Of a stretch of 64,000 nt of DNA, positions 9,385-17,841 are shown piece after piece. The position numbers were made by a program, and so were the translations under genes. The first letter of the stretch is position 1. Each line of letters begins with the position of its first letter. Origin of the DNA: Nocardiopsis terrae. Its GTDB lineage: Bacteria; Actinomycetota; Actinomycetes; Streptosporangiales; Streptosporangiaceae. The notes beneath the pieces are model-generated. The model was not told the DNA's origin. It saw only the letters and a program-made list of their open reading frames with translations, and did not search any database. Where the stretch lies: the NCBI RefSeq assembly GCF_014651695.1, contig NZ_BMXJ01000004.1, positions 115,132-179,131 of the forward strand, written 5' to 3'.

Positions 9385-10584
9385 ATGCACCACCCCACCC
9401 ACCGGAGACCACCCGCCCCCTCTCCCGGACGAGGGCGCGCCACGACCCTGGCCCTGGCCTGTGCGATGGCCCTGGGCACCGCTCTGGCCGGTGGCCCGGC
9501 CGCCGCCGGAACCGCCGGGAGCTCCCCTCCGGCGGCAGCGCTGCCCGAACCCACCGGCCCCTCCACCGTCGGCACCACCGACCTGCACCTGGTCGACACC
9601 GACCGCGAGGACCTCTGGTTCGGCGGTGACCGGGAGCTGATGGTGACCCTGTGGTACCCGGCCCGCGGCGAGGTCGGGCGCCCCTCCCCCTACATGACCG
9701 GGGCCGAGTCCGAGGCGGTCCTGGCCCAGACGGGATACGACCACCTGCCCGCCGACACCCTGACCCGGGTGGTCACCAACGCCCGCGCGAACGTCCCGCC
9801 CGCCCACGCCGACGGCGGTTTGCCGCTGGTGGTGTTCTCCCCCGGCGCGGGCGTGTCCCGGACCATGATGTCCTCGCTCGGTGAGGAACTGGCCAGCCAC
9901 GGCTTCGCGGTGGCCGGGGTCGACCACCGCCACGAGGCCGCCCCGGTGGAGTTCCCCGACGGACTCGTGACGGAGTGCGGGGGCTGCGCGACCGGGCGGT
10001 GGGAGGACGGCGCCGTCAACCGGGCCGAGGACGTCGCCTTCCTCCTGGACGAGCTGGAACGGGGCGAAGCCTGGCGGTGGTCCCGCCTGGTCGACACCGG
10101 CCGTACCGGGATGGTCGGCCACTCCTGGGGCGGGGCCGCCACCGCCCAGACCCTGCTCACCGAGGACCGGGTGCGCGCCGGACTGAACCTGGACGGCCCC
10201 TACTACCCCGCGCAGCTCCAAGGCGAGATCGACAGACCGCTGGCACTGCTCGCCAACGACCAGGCACGGCCCTGGGAGGGCTGGGACGAGCGCTGGGCGG
10301 GCCTGACCGGCTGGCGCCAGTGGATCCGGATCACCGGCTCCGGCCACTCCACCGGCCTGGACCGGGGTGTGCTCATGGAACAGCTCGGGCTGCGGGACAC
10401 ACTGACGCCGCAGCAGTGGCGGGCGCAGTTCGGCGACCTTCCGGTCGAGCGCGGTGTGCACCTGGTCCGGACCTACGCCGCCGCCTACTTCGACCACCAC
10501 CTGCGCGGCGGTGAGCAGCCGGTCCTGGAGGATCCGGCCGGCGTCCACCCCGAGCTGGTCGTGGTGGACCCCGAGGCCGGTTGA
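9385..10584 (+). CDS. Secreted alpha/beta hydrolase (PAF-acetylhydrolase-like)
   Basis: 399-aa exported serine hydrolase. The N-terminus is a twin-arginine-like or long Sec signal (RRP..RGR, then TTLALACAMALGTALAGG). The core contains VVFSPGAGVSRTMM (oxyanion region), the nucleophile elbow GHSWGG (Ser about 249) and a late histidine in GSGHSTG (about 320). The layout resembles the platelet-activating-factor acetylhydrolase/dienelactone-hydrolase group, which cleaves short or oxidised ester chains. The substrate is unknown. It is convergent with the P450 gene, with only 28 bp between the two stops. Confidence 0.8.
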   Translation: MHHPTHRRPPAPSPGRGRATTLALACAMALGTALAGGPAAAGTAGSSPPAAALPEPTGPSTVGTTDLHLVDTDREDLWFGGDRELMVTLWYPARGEVGRPSPYMTGAESEAVLAQTGYDHLPADTLTRVVTNARANVPPAHADGGLPLVVFSPGAGVSRTMMSSLGEELASHGFAVAGVDHRHEAAPVEFPDGLVTECGGCATGRWEDGAVNRAEDVAFLLDELERGEAWRWSRLVDTGRTGMVGHSWGGAATAQTLLTEDRVRAGLNLDGPYYPAQLQGEIDRPLALLANDQARPWEGWDERWAGLTGWRQWIRITGSGHSTGLDRGVLMEQLGLRDTLTPQQWRAQFGDLPVERGVHLVRTYAAAYFDHHLRGGEQPVLEDPAGVHPELVVVDPEAG

Positions 10585-10612
10585 TTCTTCGGGCTCGGCC
10601 CCCGTACCGCGC

Positions 10613-12157
10613 TCAGGCCCGGGGACTCCCGGTTTCTGCGCGCCAGGTCTGCAGAAGCCGCTCCAGGGGGTCGGGGGTGTGCTCCTCCTGCGCGAACGGC
10701 GCCTGGTAACGCGCACCCGCCCCCCGGGGCGCGGCCCTACGGGGCTTGGTGCCCGCGGCCCGCAAGGGACGCTCCCGTGCGGGCCGCTCCCCCCGCTCGT
10801 CCTCCTTGCCCAGGGGCGCCTGGTAACGGGCCCCCTGGGCGGTCGGCCTGCGCTTCCTGCGGCGCACCCAACGCACAGGAGAACGCCCGGGCTCGGGCTC
10901 GGGCTCCTCACCGCGCTGGTCGCGCTCCCCCGTCGGGGTGAACCACACCGGCAGCTCCACCAGGCCGTGCACGGTCAGCGAGGTGCGCCAGCGCAGCTCC
11001 TCGGGCTCGACCGCCATGACCATGCCCCGCATACGGTCCACCGCGGTGTCGATGGCGGTGCGCACCAGCTCCCGGGCGAAGGCGGTGGCCGGACACCGGT
11101 GGGCACCCGCCCCCCAGGACAGGTGGGAGCGGTTCCCGGCCAGCGCCATGGCGTCGTCGGCACCCCGGGACACCGAGGGGTCGGTGTGCGCGGAGGCGAA
11201 CCCGAAGAGCAGGGGCTCGCCCCGGCCGATCCGCGCCCCCGCGAACCTGAGGTCCATGGTCGGGTAGCGCCCCGCGAGCATCCGGATCGGCGGGGCCGTC
11301 CACATGACGTAGTCGACGAAGTCCTCCGGGGCGAGTGTCCCGCCCAGGTAGGCGGTCCACACGTTCGGATCCTCCAGGAGCGTGAGCAGGGAGTTACCGA
11401 TGAGGTGGGTGGTGGGCTCGTGCCCGGTCTCCCACAGCAGGGACAGCGCCTCGACCGCCTCCTCGTCGGTGAGCCCGTGCGGGTGCCCCAAGACCAGACT
11501 GGCGACGTCCTGGCCGGGTTCGGCGCGTTTGCGGGCCACCAGCCCCCGGAAGTAGGAGCGCAGGGCCGGGGCCGCCGCTTCGGCCCGCTCCGGGTCGCCG
11601 CTCCACAGCCGGGCGGTGAGGTCGGCCAGCAGGTGACCGTAGGAGTCGGACAGGCCGAAGAGCTCGTTGAGGACGAGCGCCGTCAACGGGGCGGCGTACC
11701 CGCCGATGAGGTCGGCGCTGCCCCGCGCCTCGACCCTGCCGATCAGGTGCACGGCGGCGCGCTCCACGACCGGGACCAACTGCGGGGTGCCCACCGAGGC
11801 CAACGCGTCCACCAGGGGAAGACGCAGACGCTGGTGTTCGTCGCCGTCCCGGGCCAGCGCCCCGCTGCGGGCGGGCGGGACACCGCCGGGAGCCCACCGG
11901 CGCGCATCCGCGGAGAAATGGGTCTGGTCCCGCAGCACCTGCAGGTTCTCCTTGTAACCGAGCAGGAGCCAACCGGGTACGCCGGGACTGATCTGCACCG
12001 GGGCCAGGCCGCCGTACCGGGAGCGCAACCGGTCCCAGGCGGGCCCGTCCGCCCGGTGCAGGGGGAGGGCGCCCTCCCCGGTGAGGGGACAGCGCGCGAC
12101 TCCCCCCTCACCGCCGTGGGCGGCGTCGCCGCCCGTGGACCCGGTTCCCTGGCTCAT
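10613..12157 (-). CDS. Cytochrome P450 with degenerate K-helix and a repeat-containing C-terminal tail
   Basis: 514-aa P450-fold protein. The heme-binding loop is intact apart from Trp in place of the usual Phe (LSWGAGAHRCP, axial Cys355). The canonical K-helix ExxR is absent: the aligned stretch reads VDYVMW (Asp282, Met285, Trp286), recalling Streptomyces CYP157-type enzymes that also lack ExxR and have Trp there. The I-helix reads ETGHEPTTHL, not the usual AGxxT. The P450 core ends near residue 410. A tail of about 100 residues follows, rich in Arg, Glu and Pro, containing GARYQAP twice. Start ATG 12157 has GAGGGAG upstream. No ferredoxin gene is adjacent. Catalytic activity is uncertain. 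Confidence 0.85.
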   Translation of the reverse strand: MSQGTGSTGGDAAHGGEGGVARCPLTGEGALPLHRADGPAWDRLRSRYGGLAPVQISPGVPGWLLLGYKENLQVLRDQTHFSADARRWAPGGVPPARSGALARDGDEHQRLRLPLVDALASVGTPQLVPVVERAAVHLIGRVEARGSADLIGGYAAPLTALVLNELFGLSDSYGHLLADLTARLWSGDPERAEAAAPALRSYFRGLVARKRAEPGQDVASLVLGHPHGLTDEEAVEALSLLWETGHEPTTHLIGNSLLTLLEDPNVWTAYLGGTLAPEDFVDYVMWTAPPIRMLAGRYPTMDLRFAGARIGRGEPLLFGFASAHTDPSVSRGADDAMALAGNRSHLSWGAGAHRCPATAFARELVRTAIDTAVDRMRGMVMAVEPEELRWRTSLTVHGLVELPVWFTPTGERDQRGEEPEPEPGRSPVRWVRRRKRRPTAQGARYQAPLGKEDERGERPARERPLRAAGTKPRRAAPRGAGARYQAPFAQEEHTPDPLERLLQTWRAETGSPRA

Positions 12158-12415
12158 GGAGACTCCCTCGGTGGCTGCGGTTGGGGGCGAGGCTATGTCC
12201 CCGATGTTTCCGGGGTGCTTCCGCGAGGAAAGGGCCACCTTTCGGTGCCGGGCACCGGAACCCACCGCGGGGCGAGTCGGGACAACACGGGAACCGCCCC
12301 TTCCGGACACGACCGCCGCCCCGGGCCACCGCCCCGGCCGGCCGTACCGGGGCCGGTAGGGTGGCCTGTCGGCCCCGCAAGGGCCGGCAGTCCCCTTCGA
12401 CCAGGGAGAACCACC

Positions 12416-13696
12416 GTGGGCAGGAAAGACCGCAGGCGCGGCGACGTACGGGCGGAGGCCGCCTGGGCCGGGCCCGACCCCTCGGACACACCCGTGGAGG
12501 TGGTCACCGGCGCCGTCGACGCCCTCGTACGCGGCCAGGAGGGCGGCGGCGTGGACCTGGCCGCCGCCCGGCTGGCCGACACGGAGGACCCCGCCTGGGC
12601 GGGTGCGGCGGGCCGTGCACTCCTGGACACCCTCCTGTTCGCGGTGGCCGACGCCTGGGCACGCGGCTGGCAGCCCGCGGAAACGGTCCGGCACGTCACC
12701 CGCGAGTCCGGCCCCCTGGCCGCCGCCGTGTGCGCCGACGCCGTCACCGCCGACCTGCAACGCCACTCCGCGGCCACGGTGGACCCCCGCTGGGCCGAAC
12801 AGGTGCGCGCCCTGGACGCCACCGCCCCTGTCTCGGGGGACCAGCACCTGTCCCGGCTGGGCTCCGAACACGGGCTGCTGCGTTTCGAGGCGGTCGAGGT
12901 GGTGCTCCGGCTCCTGGCGCTGCTGCGCGTCCTGCCCCCGATGCGCCGCCTGGGGCCCCCGCCCGGCACCTTCCGCCCCGGGGGCCGCACCGCCGCGCCG
13001 GTGGACCGGGGCCGCCTGCAGCGGGTGCGCGCGCTCCTGGCCAAGGCCGAGTCCACCGAGTTCCCGCTGGAGGCCGAGGCGCTGACCGCCCGCGCCCAGG
13101 AGATGATGGCCCGGCACAGCATCGACCTCGCCCTGGTGACGGAGGACCCCGAGGAGCCCGAGGCCGCCGCGGCCCGCAGGCTCCCGGTGGACTCCCCCTA
13201 CGAGGAGCACCGGGCGGTACTGCTGAACGAGGTCGCCGAGGCCAACCACTGCCGGGCCGTGTGGCACCGGGAGCTGGGGCTGAGCACCGTGATGGGCTTT
13301 CCCGGCGACGTGGAGGCCGTGGATCTGCTGTACACCTCGCTGCTGGTGCAGGCCGAAGCGGCGATGCGGGTGAGCGGTTCGGCCCGGGACCGCTCCGGGC
13401 GCGGAGCGAGGAAGGACTTCCGGGCCTCGTTCATGTCCGCGTTCGCGGTCCGGGTGGGCGAGCGGCTGACCGAGTCGGCCCGCGCCGCCGAGGAGGCGGT
13501 CACCGCCGAGACCGGCACCGATCTGGTCCCGGTGTTCGCCGCCCGGGAGAAGGCGGTGGAGGCCGCGGTGGAGGAGGCGTTCGGCGCCCTGACCACGTCC
13601 CGGGTGCGCGGCCCCGCCGACGCCGAGGGCTGGCACGAGGGCCGCGCCGCCGCCGACGCCGCCTCCCTGGGCACCCGCGAACGACTGGCGCGATGA
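12416..13696 (+). CDS. DUF2786 domain-containing protein
   Basis: 426-aa cytoplasmic protein. The DUF2786 motif lies near residues 200-240 (VRALLAKAESTEFPLEAEAL, then TARAQEMMARHSID). The C-terminal half is the helical region usual in this actinobacterial family. Function is unknown; the family is sometimes phage- or plasmid-linked, but nothing mobile is seen here. GTG 12416 is chosen because AGGGAG lies 8 nt upstream. It is divergent from the P450 gene across a 258-bp gap that should hold both promoters, and 77 bp upstream of the RNA ligase. Confidence 0.8.
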   Translation: MGRKDRRRGDVRAEAAWAGPDPSDTPVEVVTGAVDALVRGQEGGGVDLAAARLADTEDPAWAGAAGRALLDTLLFAVADAWARGWQPAETVRHVTRESGPLAAAVCADAVTADLQRHSAATVDPRWAEQVRALDATAPVSGDQHLSRLGSEHGLLRFEAVEVVLRLLALLRVLPPMRRLGPPPGTFRPGGRTAAPVDRGRLQRVRALLAKAESTEFPLEAEALTARAQEMMARHSIDLALVTEDPEEPEAAAARRLPVDSPYEEHRAVLLNEVAEANHCRAVWHRELGLSTVMGFPGDVEAVDLLYTSLLVQAEAAMRVSGSARDRSGRGARKDFRASFMSAFAVRVGERLTESARAAEEAVTAETGTDLVPVFAAREKAVEAAVEEAFGALTTSRVRGPADAEGWHEGRAAADAASLGTRERLAR

Positions 13697-13773
13697 GGCC
13701 GCCCCGCTCCGGGTCCTCCCCGGGCGGGAAAAACGTGTGGCCCCCGGAACCCGGTGCTGTGTAGAACCGACAC

Positions 13774-14562
13774 ATGCTGCACAAGTACCCGCGGACCCGG
13801 CACATCCGGGGCTCGCGGCTCCAGCCCGGTGACCACGACCTGTCGGCCGCGCCGTTCGGGCTCCTGGCCGGACGGCACCTGGTCGTGGAGGAGAAGCTCG
13901 ACGGGGCCAACGCGGGGATCAGCTTCGGCCCCGGCGGTGAACTACGGCTCCAGAGCCGGGGCCACTACCTGGCCGGCGGCCCCAGGGAACGGCAGTTCGC
14001 ACCGCTGAAGGCCTGGGCGGCGGCGGTCGCACCGGCCCTGTGGCCCCGCCTGGGCGAGAGGTACGTGCTCTACGGCGAGTGGCTGTACGCCAGGCACACC
14101 GTCTTCTACGACGCTCTCCCGCACTACTTCTGCGAGTTCGACGTCCTGGACACCCACCAGGGCGTGTTCCTGTCGACGCGGCGCAGACGCCAACTCCTGG
14201 CCGACACCCCCGTGGTCTCGGTCCCCGTCCTGCACCAGGGCCCGCTGTCCTCGCTCACCCAACTGACCGACCTGGTCAGGGCATCGGTCTGCCGGACCCC
14301 CGGGTGGCGGACGGCGCTGACCGGCGCCGCTCGGGCGGCCGGGGCCGACCCCGAACGGGCCCTGGCCCAGACCGACGGCACCGACCTCATGGAGGGCCTG
14401 TACGTCAAGGTCGAGGAGGGCGGCCACACGGTCGACCGGTACAAGTGGGTGCGGTCGGGGTTCACCGCCGCGGTCCTGGACTCGGGCGCCCACTGGCTGG
14501 ACCGGCCCCTGATCGCCAACGCCCTGGCCGACCCGGAGGTGCTGTATGCGGGTGTTCGATGA
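13774..14562 (+). CDS. ATP-dependent RNA ligase
   Basis: 262-aa nucleotidyltransferase that seals RNA ends by way of a lysyl-AMP intermediate. Motif I is EEKLDGAN with Lys41 as nucleophile. Later landmarks are YGEWLYARHTVFYD, CEFDVLD, MEGLYVKVEEG (motif IV) and DRYKWVR (motif V). It is compact, like stand-alone Rnl proteins of the Rnl2/Rnl5 type. The start has no Shine-Dalgarno but a TAGAAC hexamer 6 nt before the ATG, suggesting a leaderless mRNA. The stop lies inside the next gene (17-bp overlap), which encodes the matching end-healing enzyme, so the pair should work as an RNA repair operon. Confidence 0.9.
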   Translation: MLHKYPRTRHIRGSRLQPGDHDLSAAPFGLLAGRHLVVEEKLDGANAGISFGPGGELRLQSRGHYLAGGPRERQFAPLKAWAAAVAPALWPRLGERYVLYGEWLYARHTVFYDALPHYFCEFDVLDTHQGVFLSTRRRRQLLADTPVVSVPVLHQGPLSSLTQLTDLVRASVCRTPGWRTALTGAARAAGADPERALAQTDGTDLMEGLYVKVEEGGHTVDRYKWVRSGFTAAVLDSGAHWLDRPLIANALADPEVLYAGVR

Positions 14563-15727
14563 GCTGTGTCCGGCCCCGCCCCACTGGGACCTGGACTGGG
14601 GCCGGGTACGGGAGGCCTTCGCCTGGGTGCGGGACCTGGCCGGGGTGGAGCAGGACCCGGTGCACCACGCCGAGGGCGACGTGCAGGTCCACACCCGGAT
14701 GGCGTGCGAGGCCCTGGCGGGGCTGCCGGAGTGGCGGTCCCGGCCCGCCGGGGAACGGGTCCGGCTCTTCGCCGCGGTGCTCCTGCACGACGTCGCCAAG
14801 CCCCTGTGTACCCGGCGGGACGGGGACGGCCGGGTGACCGCGCACGGGCACTCCCGGCGGGGCGACCTGCTCGCCCGCCGCATCCTCTGGGAGGCCGGGG
14901 CCCCGATCGGGTGGCGCGAGCACGTGGCGGCGCTGGTCCGCCACCACCAGGTCCCCTTCTGGGCGCTGGAGCGCCCCGACCTGCGCCGGATCGCCTTCCG
15001 CGCGAGCCTGCTGGCCCGCAACGACGACCTGGTGCTGCTGGCCACCGCCGACATCCTCGGCCGCCGCTGCGGGGACGCCTCCGAGGTCCTGGACAACATC
15101 GGGCTGTACGCCGAGTACTGCGCCGAACAGCGCTGCCTGGACCGCCCCCGCGAGTTCCCCTCCGACCACGCGCGGTTCTGGTTCTTCCGCAGGCCCGACC
15201 GCGACCCGGACTACGCGGCCCACGACGACACCCGGCTGACCGTGACGGTGATGTCGGGGCTGCCCGGCGCGGGCAAGGACCACTGGATCCGGACGCACCG
15301 GCCGGACCTGCCGGTGGTGAGCCTGGACGCGCTGCGTACGGAACTGGGGATCGGGCCCACCGCCGACCAGCGCCCGGTGGCCGTGGCCGCCACCGAGCGC
15401 GCCCGTGAGCACCTGCGCGCGGGGAGGCCGTTCGTGTGGAACGCCACCAACGTCTCACGTGACCTGCGCACCCGGTCGGTGTCCCTGGCCGCCGACTACG
15501 GGGCCCGGGTGGAGATCGCGGCGTTGGAGGCCCCGCCCCGGGTGCTGCGTGAGCGGATGGGCCGCAGGAGCGCACCGGTCCCGCCCGCGGCGGTGGAACG
15601 GCTCCTCCGGCGCTGGGAGTACCCGGACCCCACCGAGGCCCACCTGCTGCACCGGGAGGAGACCGGTGGGCTCAGCCCCGGTTCGGGGTGGTCTCGGGGG
15701 CGCTCCCGGCCATCAGCCAGCGGGTGA
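14546..15727 (+). CDS. HD-Pnk: HD phosphoesterase fused to 5'-polynucleotide kinase (RNA end healing)
   Basis: 393-aa two-domain protein. The N-terminal HD domain (about 35-140) has His49, the HD pair at 81-82 (LLHDVAKP), His102 and His133/134. The C-terminal P-loop kinase domain starts at about 230, with GLPGAGKD at 238-245 and the later NATNVSRDLRTR segment common in polynucleotide kinases. The same architecture in Runella HD-Pnk removes 2',3'-phosphates and phosphorylates 5'-OH ends, producing the ends RNA ligase needs. It overlaps the ligase gene by 17 bp. Its last 56 bp overlap the convergent PNPOx gene, and the last 25 residues look like unstructured tail. Confidence 0.9.
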   Translation: MRVFDELCPAPPHWDLDWGRVREAFAWVRDLAGVEQDPVHHAEGDVQVHTRMACEALAGLPEWRSRPAGERVRLFAAVLLHDVAKPLCTRRDGDGRVTAHGHSRRGDLLARRILWEAGAPIGWREHVAALVRHHQVPFWALERPDLRRIAFRASLLARNDDLVLLATADILGRRCGDASEVLDNIGLYAEYCAEQRCLDRPREFPSDHARFWFFRRPDRDPDYAAHDDTRLTVTVMSGLPGAGKDHWIRTHRPDLPVVSLDALRTELGIGPTADQRPVAVAATERAREHLRAGRPFVWNATNVSRDLRTRSVSLAADYGARVEIAALEAPPRVLRERMGRRSAPVPPAAVERLLRRWEYPDPTEAHLLHREETGGLSPGSGWSRGRSRPSASG

Positions 15728-16100
15728 CGCCGACTTCCAGGAGGGAGCGCCGCGGGTCGGAACCGTAGGGGGTGCGCGGGTCCCAGGCGTAGCGGTCATC
15801 AAAGGCGGCGAGTACGTCGTCGGGGAAACCGTCGCGGACGGTCGCCAGCCCCTGGGCGACGACGGGGGCGTCGCCGTCCTCCAGGGCCAGGCTCACCCGG
15901 GGGTCGCGGAGCGCGTTGCGGACCTTGACGGAGGCGGTGGATGCTCCGATCCACCACCGTTCGCGCAGGTGGACGAACCACACGGGGACCACGTGGGGCG
16001 AGCCGTCGGCGCGCAGCGTGCACAGCCACACGTTGCGGTCCAGGGCCAGGCGCGGGCGTACCGTCTCGGGGGCGGGCAGGAAGTCCTGTGTACCGTTCAC
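15672..16100 (-). CDS. Pyridoxamine 5'-phosphate oxidase-like flavin/F420-binding protein
   Basis: 142-aa split-barrel protein. Features are VWLCTLRADGSPHVVPVWFV (first strands), RWWIGASTASVKVRNALRDP (cofactor-binding region) and RVSLALEDGD. This is the PPOX-class F420/FMN-dependent group common in actinomycetes, with usually unknown redox substrates. Start GTG 16100 has GAGGAGAAC directly upstream; the longer frame upstream has no ribosome site. The 3' end overlaps the HD-Pnk gene tail-to-tail by 56 bp. The divergent region towards the MFS gene contains a 16-bp palindrome. Confidence 0.8.
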   Translation of the reverse strand: MNGTQDFLPAPETVRPRLALDRNVWLCTLRADGSPHVVPVWFVHLRERWWIGASTASVKVRNALRDPRVSLALEDGDAPVVAQGLATVRDGFPDDVLAAFDDRYAWDPRTPYGSDPRRSLLEVGVTRWLMAGSAPETTPNRG

Positions 16101-16152
16101 CGTTCTCCTCGATTCGTGGTGTACGTCGGTGTGTGCCTGGGGAGTATGCGCC

Positions 16153-16168
16153 CTCAACCATGGTTGAG
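16153..16168. promoter_or_regulatory. 16-bp perfect palindrome, candidate operator
   Basis: CTCAACCATGGTTGAG lies 53 bp upstream of the PNPOx-like gene and 264 bp before the divergent MFS gene, in the only non-coding part of this stretch. The form suits a dimeric repressor (MarR, TetR or similar). No regulator gene is adjacent, so the binding protein is unknown. Confidence 0.45.
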
Positions 16169-16431
16169 ATCAACCGGAAGAGCACGGAAAAGAGAAAACG
16201 GAACTCTTTGCCCCGGTTCACGCCTTTTGCCCCGGCACCCGCCCCGAAGGCCGACGGGCAGCGGGAACGGTTTTCCGGTTAGCATGATCCGGGCCCTTCC
16301 CCACCAGGTCGGCCGCACCGGACGGAACAGCGCAACCCCTGTACCACAGGGACCGCAGAATTCGGACCTGTCGCCCCGACATCCCTTCCGGGGCTTTCAG
16401 CACCTACCGATTTCCACCTGCATTGAGAACG

Positions 16432-17841
16432 ATGTCCAAAACGGATGCACTTGTTGGGGGGACCGGTCCGGCCCGGTACGCCAGCCGCTGGCGCACCCAC
16501 TTCGCACTGCTGTGGAGCAGCGTGGCGTTGGCCGGCCTCGGAAGCATGACCTTCGGTCTGGCGATCCCCCTCCTCGCCCTGGCCCACACCGGCTCCCCCG
16601 TCCTGGCCGGATGGATCGCGGCCGCGGGCATGGTGCCCCGCACCCTCCTGTACATCCCGGTCGGCCTCGTGGTGGACCGCCACGACCCCCGCACCCTCAT
16701 GGCCCTCGGCCTGACCGCCCGCATCGCCTGCGTGGCCCTGTTGGTCACCCCGGTACTGCTGTTCGACGCCCCCGTGGCCCTGCTCGCCGCGGCCTCGGCC
16801 CTGCACGGGGTGTGCGGCACCCTGCACACCACCGCCGGAACGGCCGCCGTCCCCCTCCTGGTCCCGCGTGCGGAACTGGCCGGGGCCGCCGCCAAGAACG
16901 AGGCCCGCAACGACGCCACCCAGATGCTCGGACGCCCGCTCGGCGGGGCCCTGTACGGCCTCGCACACGGGCTGCCCGCCCTCTTCGACACCCTCGTCTG
17001 CGCCCTGGCGCTGTGGGCCGCACTGCTCCTGCCCCGGCTGCGCCCCGCCCCGCCGCCCCGCCGGACCACCCGACGCCCTCTCCTCCGGGAGCTCGCCGGC
17101 GGCTTCCTCCTCCTGCGCGGGGACCGCTTCCTCCTGGGGTCACTGCTCGTGTGCGCGGCCACCAACGCCCTGTTCCAGGTGGTCTGGCTCGTCATCATGC
17201 TGACTGCCACCGACGAGGACCTGTCCGCCTTCCTCCTGGGGCTGGTGCTGGCCGCCACCGGCGCGGGAGGACTGCTCGGCGCGGTCCTGGCACCGTTCCT
17301 GGTACGCAGGCTGTCCCCCACCCTGATGGTGGCGCTGTGCCTGTGGTCCTGGCTGGCCCTGACCGTGCTGCTCGCCGCCGCCGAGCGGGCCGGGGCCTCC
17401 TGGCTGCTGGCGGCGCTCCCCCTCGTCTGGTGCGGGATCGGCTTCGTCGGGGCGCACATGAACGTCACCGTGACGACCTACCACACCAGCCGCGTCCCCC
17501 CGGAGCTCCTGGGTCGCCTCACCGGCACCGTCCGCTTCCTCGGCGGCGCCGCCCTGCCCGTGGGGGCGCTGTGCGGGGGCTACGCGCTCGAATCCCTGGG
17601 AGTCCACAGCACGGTGCTGCTGGTGGCCGGGGCCACCGGGGTCCTCACCCTCGGCTTTACCGCGAGCCTTCTCCCAGCTGTCCCGCCCCGGCGGCGCCCC
17701 CGGTCAGGGCGCCCCCGCCAGGGGCCGCCCCCAGAGCCGCCTCCGCCACGACCGCCTCGGACAGCACCCTCAACCCCGCCGTCAGGTTCCGGTGCACCTG
17801 GTCGGCCCCGCCACGGCCCGCCCGCGCCTGAACGTGGCTGA
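16432..17841 (+). CDS. MFS exporter (EntS/MFS_3-like)
   Basis: 469-aa major-facilitator protein with about 12 hydrophobic segments between residues 18 and 425. The loop GLVVDRHDPRTLMALG between helices 2 and 3 is the family A-motif region, and NDATQMLGRPLGGALYG fits the macrolide/enterobactin-exporter branch. It probably exports a small metabolite or drug. The last 45 residues are low-complexity Pro/Arg and are encoded entirely opposite the convergent coiled-coil gene (185-bp overlap), so the tail is probably not conserved. ATG 16432 is chosen over TTG 16423; neither has a strong ribosome site. Confidence 0.85.
   Translation: MSKTDALVGGTGPARYASRWRTHFALLWSSVALAGLGSMTFGLAIPLLALAHTGSPVLAGWIAAAGMVPRTLLYIPVGLVVDRHDPRTLMALGLTARIACVALLVTPVLLFDAPVALLAAASALHGVCGTLHTTAGTAAVPLLVPRAELAGAAAKNEARNDATQMLGRPLGGALYGLAHGLPALFDTLVCALALWAALLLPRLRPAPPPRRTTRRPLLRELAGGFLLLRGDRFLLGSLLVCAATNALFQVVWLVIMLTATDEDLSAFLLGLVLAATGAGGLLGAVLAPFLVRRLSPTLMVALCLWSWLALTVLLAAAERAGASWLLAALPLVWCGIGFVGAHMNVTVTTYHTSRVPPELLGRLTGTVRFLGGAALPVGALCGGYALESLGVHSTVLLVAGATGVLTLGFTASLLPAVPPRRRPRSGRPRQGPPPEPPPPRPPRTAPSTPPSGSGAPGRPRHGPPAPERG

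Noticed and set aside
10613..12157. Conservon (cvn) cluster around the CYP157-like P450
   Set aside because: No sensor kinase, roadblock protein, DUF742 protein or small GTPase gene lies on either side.
12158..13636. A 1007-aa minus-strand frame that would fuse 490 residues onto the P450
   Set aside because: The extra part is antisense to the DUF2786 gene and has repetitive Gly/Arg/His composition. The P450 has its own ATG with a ribosome site at 12157.
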